Source of the DNA: Schizochytrium sp. TIO01
Taxonomy: Eukaryota > Sar > Bigyra > Thraustochytrida > Thraustochytriidae
NCBI GenBank assembly: GCA_004764695.1
Contig: SMSO01000005.1
Span: forward strand, 1,755,501-1,819,500
Direction: 5' to 3'
DNA: 64,000 nt
The notes below the pieces were generated by a model, which saw nothing but the letters and a program-made list of their open reading frames with translations, made no database searches and had not been told where the DNA came from. The position numbers and the translations under genes were made by a program. Below, piece after piece: positions 53,701-62,126 of this stretch; position 1 is the stretch's first letter; every line of letters begins with the position of its first letter.

Positions 53701-55123
53701 GAAAGATGCGGATCGCGCCACCGTGACAGTGTGCAAAATCTGGTGTGTCCTCCATGGCTTGCTCCAAAGCATAGATTCTGGTATTCTCCAAGGCATCAAT
53801 AGTTGAATTGTGCTCTTTCCCAGCCTCGTTCTTTAGTTTATATTGCTTTTTGTGATTGGATTTTTTGTACAATGATGCCTGGAATTCTGCCGTACGTAAG
53901 AGATCATCTTCGGCAAGCTCAACTCGCCTCACAAGATCACAACCATCGCAGGCATGATCATACCATTGATGCTCATGTTGCTGTTCAATACTTGCTTTTT
54001 TGTCTGTTGCTGGATACGTGGCATCCCAAAGGCGAATGCGGGGATCTGATGTGTCTCCAGCACTGAGGAGATATTGCCCGTCGCTAGAAATTACGCAAGA
54101 TGTCACACCTCCATGAGTGCCTTTGTATGTATGCAATAGTTCCCCGGTTTCTAATGACCACTTCTTGATGGTTCCATCAGCAGACCATGAGAACAACCAG
54201 TCCCCATGATTGAGTAAGCCATAGACAATATCTGCATGATCCGGTGGTGTGTCTTCGATAGGTGGAAGTTTAGGCAGCTCTGCTTGCCAGTCATCGTCCA
54301 GCTTCTTTTCTGTTCTTGTATTGTCCGAAGACTCTGGTGGGGTTGGAGCACCGATCTGTGCTTTGAATAGCTTTTTCCAATGGTCCCACCCACAACGTAT
54401 ATAACCATCACCGCAGGCATACAAAATTATCCAGCCAAGCTTCTTGTGCAAGCTACCAGTGCGCAATAAACATGATGACAAGACAGGCACCTCGTCAGGC
54501 GCTCGTCCGACAACAAAAATACTTCCTGTACTACGACGGTTACTCTTTAACGAGTAAACAATGAGACGAACAGCTCCATCACCACACGCTGCGAGAACAA
54601 CATCGCGCTTGATAGGTTCAGTTCCTGTCATTACGGGTGGGTCTCCAGCGAGAAGATCAACGGGAACTCCTTTTAGATCTTCCTCATTTAGCCAGATAAA
54701 CTGGCGCACAATAGAACCCACGGTAAATGTTTCAAAGAGTTCGGTACTATCACGCCATTTATACATTGTTGCTGTTCTATGAAATCGAAAGAGTAGCCCA
54801 TCTTCGCGAAGTAATGCAAGCTGCTTTTCTTCTTCTTGTGCGTTATAAGCTCTTTCACGAAGCTCACTTTGTCTTGCTTCCTGAAGAATTTTGCTTGTCC
54901 GGTGTTGGACCTCCAGAGCCATGGAGCGCGCATCCTCACGAGCCATTGAATTTCGCTCATCTTGTTGATTAAGCATGGCCGATCTCTCGAGTGCCCGCTG
55001 CTCCTCGGCACCTGTTCGACCGGCATCTCTTCGCTGCTTTCGAGCAGCTGCTTTTTTCGCCTTCCGCCTGGCACGGCGTGCTTCGCGAGCCTCATAGATC
55101 GAAACCGCAATATCACGTAGCAT
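50711..55123 (-). CDS. Large WD40-repeat / fibronectin type III protein
   Basis: A 1,470-residue intronless gene starting at ATG 55123-55121. Residues 1-105 are highly charged (Arg/Lys/Glu/Ala) and likely a long helix. Residues about 110-630 carry degenerate WD40 repeats, the clearest being DWLFSWSADGTIKKWSLETGELL (about 308-330), VLVTCCADSTITIWDIEGQC (553-572) and YLRTSSYDGTIRTWKLGSG (612-630). From 635 to the C-terminus come five FN3-type domains (about 635-735, 738-910, 915-1245, 1248-1345, 1350-1470), each with the late tyrosine-corner pattern such as TYEYCVAAISKHGQGPWS. Domain 2 carries an insert of about 75-95 residues with a helical, charged stretch. Domain 3 carries an insert of about 250 residues. 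No signal peptide or membrane segment is visible, so it is probably intracellular. A cytoskeletal or ciliary scaffold role would fit the architecture but is inference. Confidence 0.85.
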   Translation of the reverse strand: MLRDIAVSIYEAREARRARRKAKKAAARKQRRDAGRTGAEEQRALERSAMLNQQDERNSMAREDARSMALEVQHRTSKILQEARQSELRERAYNAQEEEKQLALLREDGLLFRFHRTATMYKWRDSTELFETFTVGSIVRQFIWLNEEDLKGVPVDLLAGDPPVMTGTEPIKRDVVLAACGDGAVRLIVYSLKSNRRSTGSIFVVGRAPDEVPVLSSCLLRTGSLHKKLGWIILYACGDGYIRCGWDHWKKLFKAQIGAPTPPESSDNTRTEKKLDDDWQAELPKLPPIEDTPPDHADIVYGLLNHGDWLFSWSADGTIKKWSLETGELLHTYKGTHGGVTSCVISSDGQYLLSAGDTSDPRIRLWDATYPATDKKASIEQQHEHQWYDHACDGCDLVRRVELAEDDLLRTAEFQASLYKKSNHKKQYKLKNEAGKEHNSTIDALENTRIYALEQAMEDTPDFAHCHGGAIRIFHEHQPHYLGRDGPPSHGDWINVVTLNEGNSLAASCGSDTFAKVWTFPEGRLLCRFKSKDWVTSCALGVVSDFQDSPIDVLVTCCADSTITIWDIEGQCAFQTLRGHEDSVVDLTFLHGGRFANDKAQNNPEQADVCNYLRTSSYDGTIRTWKLGSGLPFAPPPPLVEETQPTEMTLRWEMPVQNGSSVVAFVIKQRENEIGEFDEVAKVELDLKENLTTFKRRMTALHPGSTYEYCVAAISKHGQGPWSLPSATRRCLAAVPGRIDAPIISGLTTTTMDITWLAPDSMGAHINKFIIRARGGVRARNFEDSEEIVLLWADAKANASRELAAAAARREKLETWLHENRHLGAKETLRVRRKLKEEENLTNQRRVLVEVALSANGSAASRKGITADQLLEMSARVTGLEPGMAYQFSIVAENKLGRGVWSAPSISAVTETCAPDPMVEAPWLQGSALTSLTIAWQAPRDNGCALTAFIIRYALTTIVDEMLDCEDKEESFADKAGLILRKDTAVAEATQKIDELMSHFNTKQVVEFKMAGKLSDQDFHVLRVALVLLMHVMDDDDHNTSACESTNSSPGDKSLEDLSSESPVSQEDRLKAEKRQNAQISMQKSLPQLSEVTSAMRHPEQFLGRVRSFRLATRDAELGQTLRPAFLPLPEHVVAMVEALGKDTSSLQLAISQHLVAWMKAIVDYDVNIYQKEIYPLLSQSTMAWRRRREILGSSLATNKVGGKVTHASIEGLESGESYRFQVCAVNDRGIGDFSPASRPFTVKRGPPGEPINVRASDPSISTLNVSWDPPLKTFGSAVFEYHIFIRSRQLGPFILVDTVNASRQQFVVKKLEPATVYEFAVLAENEIGKGLRSTPCPPIQTLPAQVPNAVDAPKVLGADFRAVRLHWNPPSFDGGYPVVRFHVNAFQNGESKGTCATLAQVAPTGPYFVNVLPGFLPATSEELSKDLLPREEFFMEDDVPYTFCVVAENAVGMSAASDHSSPVSIVRPA

Positions 55124-55743
55124 ATTGCCATCTGACCAATTCCATTTCTATTTACGGGAACAGTTTGTTGTTGTCGTGGGATAGGTGCTCGCCAAACATG
55201 ACCAGAGTTGGTTGTTTTGTGCTTGTCCGTTAATGAGGTAAGGTCATCGATGACCTCATTGACTCCATCCCAAGATATTCATTCTCGTCAGAGATTATGA
55301 AATAGAGTTTTGCAGAGGATAGTATGCAAAATAAATAGGTCAAGATCTCAAAACAACAAAAGAATAAAATATATTTGAAAGCCACGAGTTGCAGGGCCTA
55401 TAAAGCAGTTCCAGTAAGCTATCTGCTATTGATTGATTCTTCATTAATTTTATTTCAAACTTTGTTTTCTAATTAGTTTTAATTTTCAGGTTGATACATT
55501 ATTTTCAATTAAGAAAATGTGTGCTACAATACATGATAATTTCATTGCAATGTGAGATTCTTGGGCACCATCTACCTGAAATTATGACTGAGCAACGGCA
55601 GTCTAAGTTTGTCTAGTCTTTATAATTAGAATAATGATAAATAGTTTTCATGCTGGAAGGCTTTAAAAAAAAATTAAAACCAGTAACCTATCTATATATA
55701 CGCCTTGGAGAGGCCATGATTACAACCAAGGTAATGAGCTTGT
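55124..55743. other. WD40/FN3 gene promoter region and AT-rich spacer
   Basis: It includes a palindromic cluster at 55,232-55,260. The rest is AT-rich with no coding frame. Confidence 0.6.
55232..55260. promoter_or_regulatory. Palindromic regulator-like site upstream of WD40/FN3 gene
   Basis: A perfect 14-base palindrome GGTCATCGATGACC (55,242-55,255) overlaps a second inverted repeat, AATGAGGT (55,232-55,239) with ACCTCATT (55,253-55,260). It lies 109-137 bases before the ATG. TGACCTCA differs by one base from the CRE/bZIP site. Function is inferred. Confidence 0.5.
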
Positions 55744-55816
55744 GCTCGGATAGCTCAGTTGGTAGAGTGACAGTTTAGTAAGCTGTTGGTCCCGAGTTCG
55801 ACTCTCGGTTCGAGCA
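55744..55816 (+). tRNA. tRNA-Thr (anticodon AGT)
   Basis: A complete 73-base cloverleaf. The acceptor stem GCTCGGA/TTCGAGC has one G-U pair. The D arm is GCTC-AGTTGGTA-GAGT. The anticodon stem is ACAGT/GCTGT with loop TTAGTAA, so positions 34-36 are AGT, reading ACU threonine codons (A34 normally becomes inosine). The variable loop is TGGTC, the T arm CCGAG-TTCGACT-CTCGG, and the discriminator base A. There is no intron. Internal A and B boxes are intact (TAGCTCAGTTGG and GAGTTCGACTC). A T6 run follows. Confidence 0.95.
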
Positions 55817-55820
55817 TTTA

Positions 55821-55826
55821 TTTTTT
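55821..55826 (+). terminator. RNA polymerase III terminator of tRNA-Thr
   Basis: A TTTTTT run begins five bases after the discriminator base, the usual Pol III stop signal. Confidence 0.8.
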
Positions 55827-56100
55827 ACCTTTTGTGAAATTATATTTTTAAAAATAAATATCGTATTTACAAAGTTATATAAATATAAGGTATTCAAACA
55901 ACTTTGAAATAAAAATGAAATAAAAACAAATCACAAAAATTGTGTTTCTGTTGTATCTCGCAGACGGAACTCTCTTTAATTTTTTTAATTAAAAATAAAT
56001 AAATAAATACTGAAGAGACAATTTTATGTAAAGGAAAGCGTTTTAGTGTGGTGCAAAGAAATGAAAATACGTCAAACAAGATAATGATGAATATGGTAAA

Positions 56101-57267
56101 TTAAAGGCTGGATTTGGCGTTCTCCTTTTCATAGTTGCGGAAGGCATAAGCAGCAAGGTGACCCATGCTTGGGGTGGCCTTGCCGACAGTTTCAGCGATG
56201 GGCGAGGAAGCCTGGCCAGACACAAAGCGTGCAGCAATGCCTTGCAAGATTACAGCGTTCTTCCAATAGTAAAAGGTGACGTAGAACCAGATGCGTTTGA
56301 GTTCCAGAGAGAAATCGAAAGCAGGTTTGCGAGAAGCACAGTAGTGCTTGAGCAGCTCTGCGCGTGAAGGGAGTCCAAGTTCTGCGGCCTCCTTCTCAGA
56401 AATTGCTCGCATGATGGAAAGAATTCCCTTCGCACCATCGTCATCCATGTCCTCAAGACTCGGGGTGTACAGTGGAGCCATGCAGTTGCCAAGATCAGCA
56501 CCGTAGTGACCAATGGTGGAGAGCTCCCAGTCAATGATAGCAATCACACGAGGCTCCGTTGGGTGAAAGATGACATTGTCCATCTTGTAGTCGCCATGGC
56601 AAATAGAGACCTTATCCTCAGGACGATCAGAAATGATCCGTTCACCAAGCTCTTTGAACTTTGGGATCTTGGGCACCTTGACAGGATCGACAGCCTCCTG
56701 GGCTTGCGAGACCTTGCTGAGAGACTTGACCTGGCGTTCGAAATATCCACCAGCCCGGCCGAAATCTTCAAGACCCACAGCGCGGAAATCGACATTGTGG
56801 ATGCGTGCCAAAGACTCAAGGAGAGATCGCCAGCAGGCAGCACGTTCTTCACGAGGCAGTTCTGCCAGCGAGGCGTCTTTGAAAATGCGACCTTCGCAAA
56901 ACTCCATGATGTAGAAGGACTTGCCGATGATGTTATCGTCCATACAGAGATGGTACATCTCGGGAACAGGGACATCGGTGCCGTTGAGAGCCTTCATCAT
57001 CTTGAATTCACGGTCAATACGATGTGCTGTCTTGCTGATAATGTTTCCGGGGGGCTGTTTACGTAGCACGAAAGGGCGCCCTTTGCCATTGTCACAGCGC
57101 AGGAGGTAGGTAGGGTTGCTCTGGCCATGCCCGAATTGCTTCACCATAAGTGGTCCCTTAAACCAGTCCTTGACGCCATCCTGCTTCTCCAAATAAGAGC
57201 AGAGCTTTTCCACGTCCATCACGTGCGCAGCCCGCACTTCAGTGACGTCCTCTGCTGTGCTCGCCAT
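56101..57267 (-). CDS. APH-fold phosphotransferase, ACAD10/ACAD11 N-terminal type (stand-alone)
   Basis: A 388-residue intronless gene. The frame stays open a few codons upstream, but the first ATG is at 57267-57265 ([10 protein letters not shown]). The fold of aminoglycoside phosphotransferases is clear. [12 protein letters not shown] at 45-56 serves as the nucleotide loop and VLRKQPPG (Lys70) as the ATP lysine. CHGDYKMDN at 223-231 is the catalytic loop (Asp226, Asn231), and [11 protein letters not shown] holds metal Asp246. [28 protein letters not shown] matches the ACAD10/11 kinase domain. In animals this domain phosphorylates 4-hydroxyacyl-CoA ahead of a fused acyl-CoA dehydrogenase; here the protein ends after the kinase domain, so the dehydrogenase would have to be separate. 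No clear mitochondrial or peroxisomal signal is visible (ends KSSL; an SKL-type PTS1 is not evident). Substrate is by homology. Confidence 0.88.
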   Translation of the reverse strand: MASTAEDVTEVRAAHVMDVEKLCSYLEKQDGVKDWFKGPLMVKQFGHGQSNPTYLLRCDNGKGRPFVLRKQPPGNIISKTAHRIDREFKMMKALNGTDVPVPEMYHLCMDDNIIGKSFYIMEFCEGRIFKDASLAELPREERAACWRSLLESLARIHNVDFRAVGLEDFGRAGGYFERQVKSLSKVSQAQEAVDPVKVPKIPKFKELGERIISDRPEDKVSICHGDYKMDNVIFHPTEPRVIAIIDWELSTIGHYGADLGNCMAPLYTPSLEDMDDDGAKGILSIMRAISEKEAAELGLPSRAELLKHYCASRKPAFDFSLELKRIWFYVTFYYWKNAVILQGIAARFVSGQASSPIAETVGKATPSMGHLAAYAFRNYEKENAKSSL

Positions 57268-58665
57268 GATATCCTGACGCAAGCCTAAAAGTCAACTCGT
57301 TCAAGCTGATCTCTTCTAACGCACCTGTCCTGACACCTGTCGAAACAGCTCCAGAAAGTCAGAATATAAGAAATTCGAGGCAGAGGCACCGCAAACAACC
57401 TGGAGTCTCTTGGGTATGTATTCTTCAATCCAAAGTTCAGGTTCTGGCTGTAGCTTTGCTCGTAGTTCCCGTGGTGAATTGTGCTCTTCCTTCCCTACTC
57501 GTAATAATTCGCTACTACTAGGTAATAGGACTCCCTACAGAGTACCAGGTATTTCCTACTCTATTCTAAAGAAATTATAAACGACCCTGAAATAAAAAGT
57601 AGAAAGCCCCAAGCAAGTTGTGTTGTGCCGTGCCAAGCGTGATTCAAACTAGAAGGTATAAGTTAAGCAAACTCCACCACTGCACTGCATCGCACATGCC
57701 ACTCACAACAGGAGCAGAGTATGCATCATAGCTCGCAAAGTTTTCATGCCACGTACAAAATTGCTCATATTAATTACCAAAGCGCTTCGGCCTTTTTCTG
57801 TCTCATTTCATTCTTTCCTTACATACATACATACCCCTACTGGACTCTAACTAACCCTTACCTTCACTTGCTCATCCCGATCTCTCAGTCTGCCTCCTCG
57901 ATTCCGATCCTCGTTGGCTAAGACCACATACCGTTAACAGCATAAGACAGCCTCCTGGGGTCCCGCCATCGCGATGGAGGTGGACTTGGAGAAGGTCGTT
58001 TTGCAGAGAGAGATATGTTGGTTTCAGAAACCGCCTCATGGACATCATGGCAGTCTCCAAGATGGCCTTTTAGCGAGGTACCGAATGGGTATGAATGTAC
58101 TACGTATGTGAGGTCAGTTGATGTCATCTCCATGCTCCATGGGCAGTACAAGCTCCCCGCATGATGATGATGCTGCAGCAGAATAGCAGTAGCTCTGATT
58201 GTGTTTGAGGGGTCATATAATTGGAGCGATGCAAAGCCGGGTTTTAATTGTCGTGCTGCGGTGGCTTGGCAGTCCGAAGAACTGCGTATCTATGCTCTGC
58301 TCGGACTGGGATGACCAGTAGGTAGGCAGGCACACACACGATGAAGACCATGAAGGCTGTCTTTTTGTACGTTCCAAGTTGGCCTTGTTCAAGAGGACCT
58401 ACTATGCATCACGTCTCCGTCGATTCTCTGACCTTGGTTACCAGCTTTGCTGAGGATGCGTCAGCCCAGTCAGCGTGTAGCTTGCACGAGTGCGTCCAGG
58501 GCTTTGTAGAATCTGCGGGGGCAAGAACTCAACACTACAAAAATGCAGAAGCAACTTGGCGATGGAAAGCAAAGTAGATAGACGTTCATACTTAGGAGGG
58601 TGCTAGGCAATAGTGCACAACGCAAAGCTGACTTTTGAGATATAGCGCGGTAGCTTACAAACTGC
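57268..58665. other. Divergent intergenic region
   Basis: About 1.4 kb separates the ACAD10/11-type kinase (-) and the pfkB gene (+). A 78-codon ATG frame at 58,341-58,577 (MKTMKAVFLYVPSW...) ends 89 bases before the pfkB start. It could be an upstream reading frame or chance, and has no domain. The rest shows nothing. Confidence 0.5.
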
Positions 58666-59925
58666 ATGGCGCTGCGTTCTTTGCGTGGGCTTATACGTCG
58701 GACGTTGGGCTTTGGAAGGATGCAGCCTCACGTGGCTGTGCTCGGCGAGTAAGTTTCTATATCACGGCGCTCGACCTCCGAGCGTGCACACAGGCATCAG
58801 TATCCTCGTAGATCTATCTAAACACTCCTCGCGAATAGGCTTGCTCTCTCACCTGCTATCGAATTATCTGCCGAGGCATCTGATAGACGTTCTGCTTAAC
58901 GGCCTGACTAACTGACACCATGTCCCATCCATGTGTGACTCCTCAGCGCCTTTGTGGACATTTTCTTGCCCGTCGGCAGCAAACTCCCATTCTGGGGTGG
59001 AGACGTACTTCTTCAGGGTAATGTTGAGCTTAAACCTGGGGGGTCTGCATCTAATACAGCATCACACCTTGCCAAACTCGCAGAGACCTCTGTTTCGTCT
59101 ACTAGTGACAACAACGCCTCCATTGCGGGCCAGATTTCCGTGAGTCTGCACACTGCTTTGGGGAATGATGAGTGGGCTTTGGTGGTAGAGAAGCACCATG
59201 CTCGAACGGGCGTGCAGCTTGTGGACAAGCGCACCCCTGGTGTGGGGACGGGTGTATGTGTGGTCTTGAGTGGGAAAAGTGACCGTGCGTTTATGACGCA
59301 GAATGGCAGCATGGCAGCACTTACATCGGATATGCTAGATCACACGAAGCTACAACAGGCTCAACACTTGCATATTGGGGGCTTCTTTTCTGTACCAAAA
59401 TTGCAGGAAGGACTGGCCCCGCTTGTTCGCGCACTGAGGGAGACAAATCCAGACTTGACTGTCTCTTTAGATACGAACTTTGATGCCTCTGGAGACTGGG
59501 GCAAAACCTCAAGTCATCTTGGGAAATTACTCGGCGAGGTGGACGTCTTTTTACCGAATGAAACTGAGGCTGCTGCAATCTCAGGGTGTGAGGATATTCA
59601 AGAGGCTGCTGAACTGCTGTGCAAGAGGCTCCGCAAGCCAAATGGCATTGCAATTGTTACCAACGGAGAGCATGGTTGCATTGTTGCCAGACAAGCTGAA
59701 GAAGGAGTTGTGGTGACACGTGTACCTGCTCCAAAGGTTGAGACATTTGTGGATGCTACTGGTGCTGGCGATGCCTTCAATGCAGCGTTCCTACACGCAT
59801 GGGTTCAGGGTGCATCGCCTGAAGATGCCGCCCGCCAAGGCGTGAAAGGTGGATGTGTTGCTGTCGCCCATTCTGGTGCATGTGATACGCTTCTAACTCG
59901 GGAGCTTCTGGACTCTTTGCAATAA
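58666..59925 (+). CDS. pfkB-family (ribokinase-like) sugar kinase, two exons
   Basis: Exon 1 is 58,666-58,748 and exon 2 is 58,947-59,925. The 198-base intron has GA|GTAAGT and CCTCAG|C boundaries and splits a codon (phase 2). Splicing gives 353 residues and restores the family's first strand, VAVLGDAFVDIFLP at 23-36; the downstream frame alone has no ATG at this point. GGSASNTA (59-66) is the substrate-binding signature. VDATGAGDAFNAAF contains the anion-hole GAGD with catalytic base Asp303. Residues 1-19 (MALRSLRGLIRRTLGFGRM) hold five Arg and no acid, like a mitochondrial presequence; a second Met at 19 could give a cytosolic form. The sugar substrate cannot be told from sequence; ribokinase, fructokinase, ketohexokinase and adenosine kinase share the fold. 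Confidence 0.87.
58749..58946 (+). other. Intron of the pfkB gene
   Basis: A 198-base intron, GTAAGTTTCT... to ...GTGACTCCTCAG. Its removal is required to join the conserved first beta strand. Confidence 0.85.
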
Positions 59926-60898
59926 CACGACTAATTCTCAGAGACATAGCCTGTATATCCATCCACCTTTGGGACTATAATACAGGCAAGCTCTTTCATA
60001 GAGTGTACAGCCTCTCTGCTGCTTGACCAACTTAGCCAACCAAGTGCGACCATTTTCATTTTTTATAGATAGAGATGTATCACACTTGCCCGATAGCGTC
60101 TGTTGCAATAAAGGAAGAAAGAGCGATGAAAAAACCAGAAGGCTCTTAATCAGATCAGATCTTAAGAAAAATGTATTCATGTTGTTTTTGATGTAAAAGT
60201 TTAAAGCAAGGATGATTCTCCAGCATTATCATCTTTTCTCGGCTCATATTACTATGTACTGAGCAAGTAGTGTATGAACAACCATAAATGACATGAATCC
60301 ACATGAACTTTTTTCAGTTCGGTTTTCAGGAGTAATTTCGAACAAATTCAAATTGCGAATAGGTAGATTCTCAAGGATCAAGCACTGTGAATTTAAAGTT
60401 ATGCTGACGTTGTCTACTAAATACAAACTCAGGTCCACGCGACGAGAGGAAGCAGAAAGGACACAAGCAAGATTAAACAAGCAAGTCTCACCTACCTAAG
60501 CAGGAGTCGAAAGGAAATTGCAGGGGTAGTAAACAGGCACTGTAAAATGGATGTATTCACTAAATTGATGATGTATTGGGTTGTCGCAGGCGCAGCGAAG
60601 CTCCCTGAGCTGCCCTGAATCACAGCAGGAAAGGAATGCAACGGCATTTATTTGTGCATAACGTGGGATCCACGCCATACAAGGAGAAGATACCATGCAA
60701 ATCATTAGCGAGTGACATGAAGAAACGAGTGAACGATTTTTGAGTGCATTTCGAGTTAGCTTTCGGCCGGGTACAAACAAGTAAGCGTTCCGTTTTGGCA
60801 AGCGCGGAGGACCAAGCGAGCAGTTAAGCAAACATTTCGAAGCATGGATTGATTACGGGGCGATTGATTGATCGATGGATTTGATTTGATTCATTGAT
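59926..60898. other. Convergent 3' intergenic region
   Basis: About 1 kb separates the pfkB and IF1-like stop codons. Open frames here (for example 60,496-60,831 minus) start at non-ATG codons and show no domain. It should hold both 3' UTRs. Confidence 0.55.
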
Positions 60899-61192
60899 TT
60901 AGTTGCTGCCGTGCTTCCACTCGAGAAGGTCGTGGATCTGCTCCGGGGTGAGCTTGTGGTCGGCGGGGAGGATCTCAAGGAGGGTCTTGAGCTCCTTCTT
61001 GAGGAGGCCCTCAGAGAAGTTCTTCTTGGTCTCCTCCTCGAGGTGGCGGAAGTACTGCTCCTCGATGGCGCGGCCGCGCTTGTTGAAGTCAGTGCCCTCA
61101 GTGGAGAAGAGGCGCGCGTTGTTGGCGACAAGGGCGCGGGGGGCAGGGGCGCGGAGGCCCACGCGGGCGGCAGAGGCGACGACACGCTGCAT
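60899..61192 (-). CDS. Mitochondrial ATP synthase inhibitor IF1-like protein
   Basis: A 97-residue single-exon gene starting at ATG 61192-61190. Residues 1-32 (MQRVVASAARVGLRAPAPRA, then LVANNARLFSTEG) look like a mitochondrial presequence with a typical cleavage context around RLFSTEG. Residues 36-55 (FNKRGRAIEEQYFRHLEEET) match the inhibitory core of IF1, which has the pattern R-x-x-E-E-x-Y-F. IF1 plugs the F1 catalytic interface and stops ATP hydrolysis when the proton gradient falls. The C-terminal half (LLKKELKTLLEILPADHKLTPEQIHDLLEWKHG) differs from the coiled-coil tail of animal IF1 and looks like two helices. Codon use is extremely C/G-ending, suggesting high expression. The match is short, so another small matrix protein is possible. 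Confidence 0.62.
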   Translation of the reverse strand: MQRVVASAARVGLRAPAPRALVANNARLFSTEGTDFNKRGRAIEEQYFRHLEEETKKNFSEGLLKKELKTLLEILPADHKLTPEQIHDLLEWKHGSN

Positions 61193-61448
61193 GGTGTAGA
61201 GAGAGGAGGCGAAAGAACGACTTGGGATGCGAAGTGAACGCGGACGGAGTAGTTAGCGGTCTGCTCCTCTGTGCTTCTCCTCCTTATTCCTCCTTATCTT
61301 CACTCCTCATATTCTGTGCAGACAGAACAAACACTCACTCAATGAAGATCAATGAAGATCATAACTAACCATAACAAATATCAATCAACAACAGTAAACT
61401 ATCTTTATTCATTCATTCTCATTCATTCATTACTAAATAAATCAATCA

Positions 61449-61476
61449 ATTAATTAATTAATTAATTAATTAATTA
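61449..61476. repeat. (TTAA)n tetranucleotide array
   Basis: About seven perfect TTAA units, self-complementary, lie next to ATTC-type repeats near 61,405-61,430. Confidence 0.9.
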
Positions 61477-62100
61477 CTATCATGAATAAATAGATGAACT
61501 TTCTACATCTACTAAGAAGAAATAGAATAGTAAGGAAGAAGTGCCCTCTCTTCTGCTTTCTATCCTTTCTTATACCTGGGCACTAACACCTCCTACAGTC
61601 GTTCATATTCACTCACTCATTCATTTTCATTCACTAGGCCGCTCCTAAGAGTTGGCTATCCACGTATCCACTGCCTTTGCAGCAGACCCAAAGATAGAGA
61701 AGGTCCACTCTACCGCACTGCTAATGGTAAACCGTAGGTGTCAATGTTTGAAAGGATGAAGGCGAAGAGAAGAGAGATTGCACAAGTGGGCTATAGCTGT
61801 CCCATTGTCTACTTTGGGCATCTATAACCCATATTGAGGGAGGCGGGAAAGTGGGTTATACGGGGTGCTATTGGGTGTCCCTGCTCACTTGCTTTTTCGA
61901 AGTTTCTTTCTGCCTTCGGGGCTCTCTGGTTTCTTCTCCTTCTTCTCCTGGTTCTGGGGGGAAGACCAAACTAAACTTGCAGGCGGGGTTTGACAGAGAC
62001 ACGTTCAAAGTGCAGCGAGAGCCGACTATATTTCGGGCGACACGATAGATAAAGTCTGCCTAAAACACGGGTTATCACAGAGTGAGCGCGCTTTTCTCTT

Positions 62101-62126
62101 ATTTCTTTCTTTCTTTCTTTCTTTCT
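62101..62126. repeat. (TTTC)n microsatellite
   Basis: Six TTTC units, the same unit as at 14.5 kb. Confidence 0.9.

Noticed and set aside
51195-54782. Several 60-150 codon frames on the plus strand across the WD40/FN3 gene
   Set aside because: All are antisense shadows of the 1,470-codon frame.
58954-59925. pfkB gene read as a single exon beginning at 58,954
   Set aside because: That codon is GTG and the protein would lack its first conserved strand; the spliced model restores it with good splice sites.
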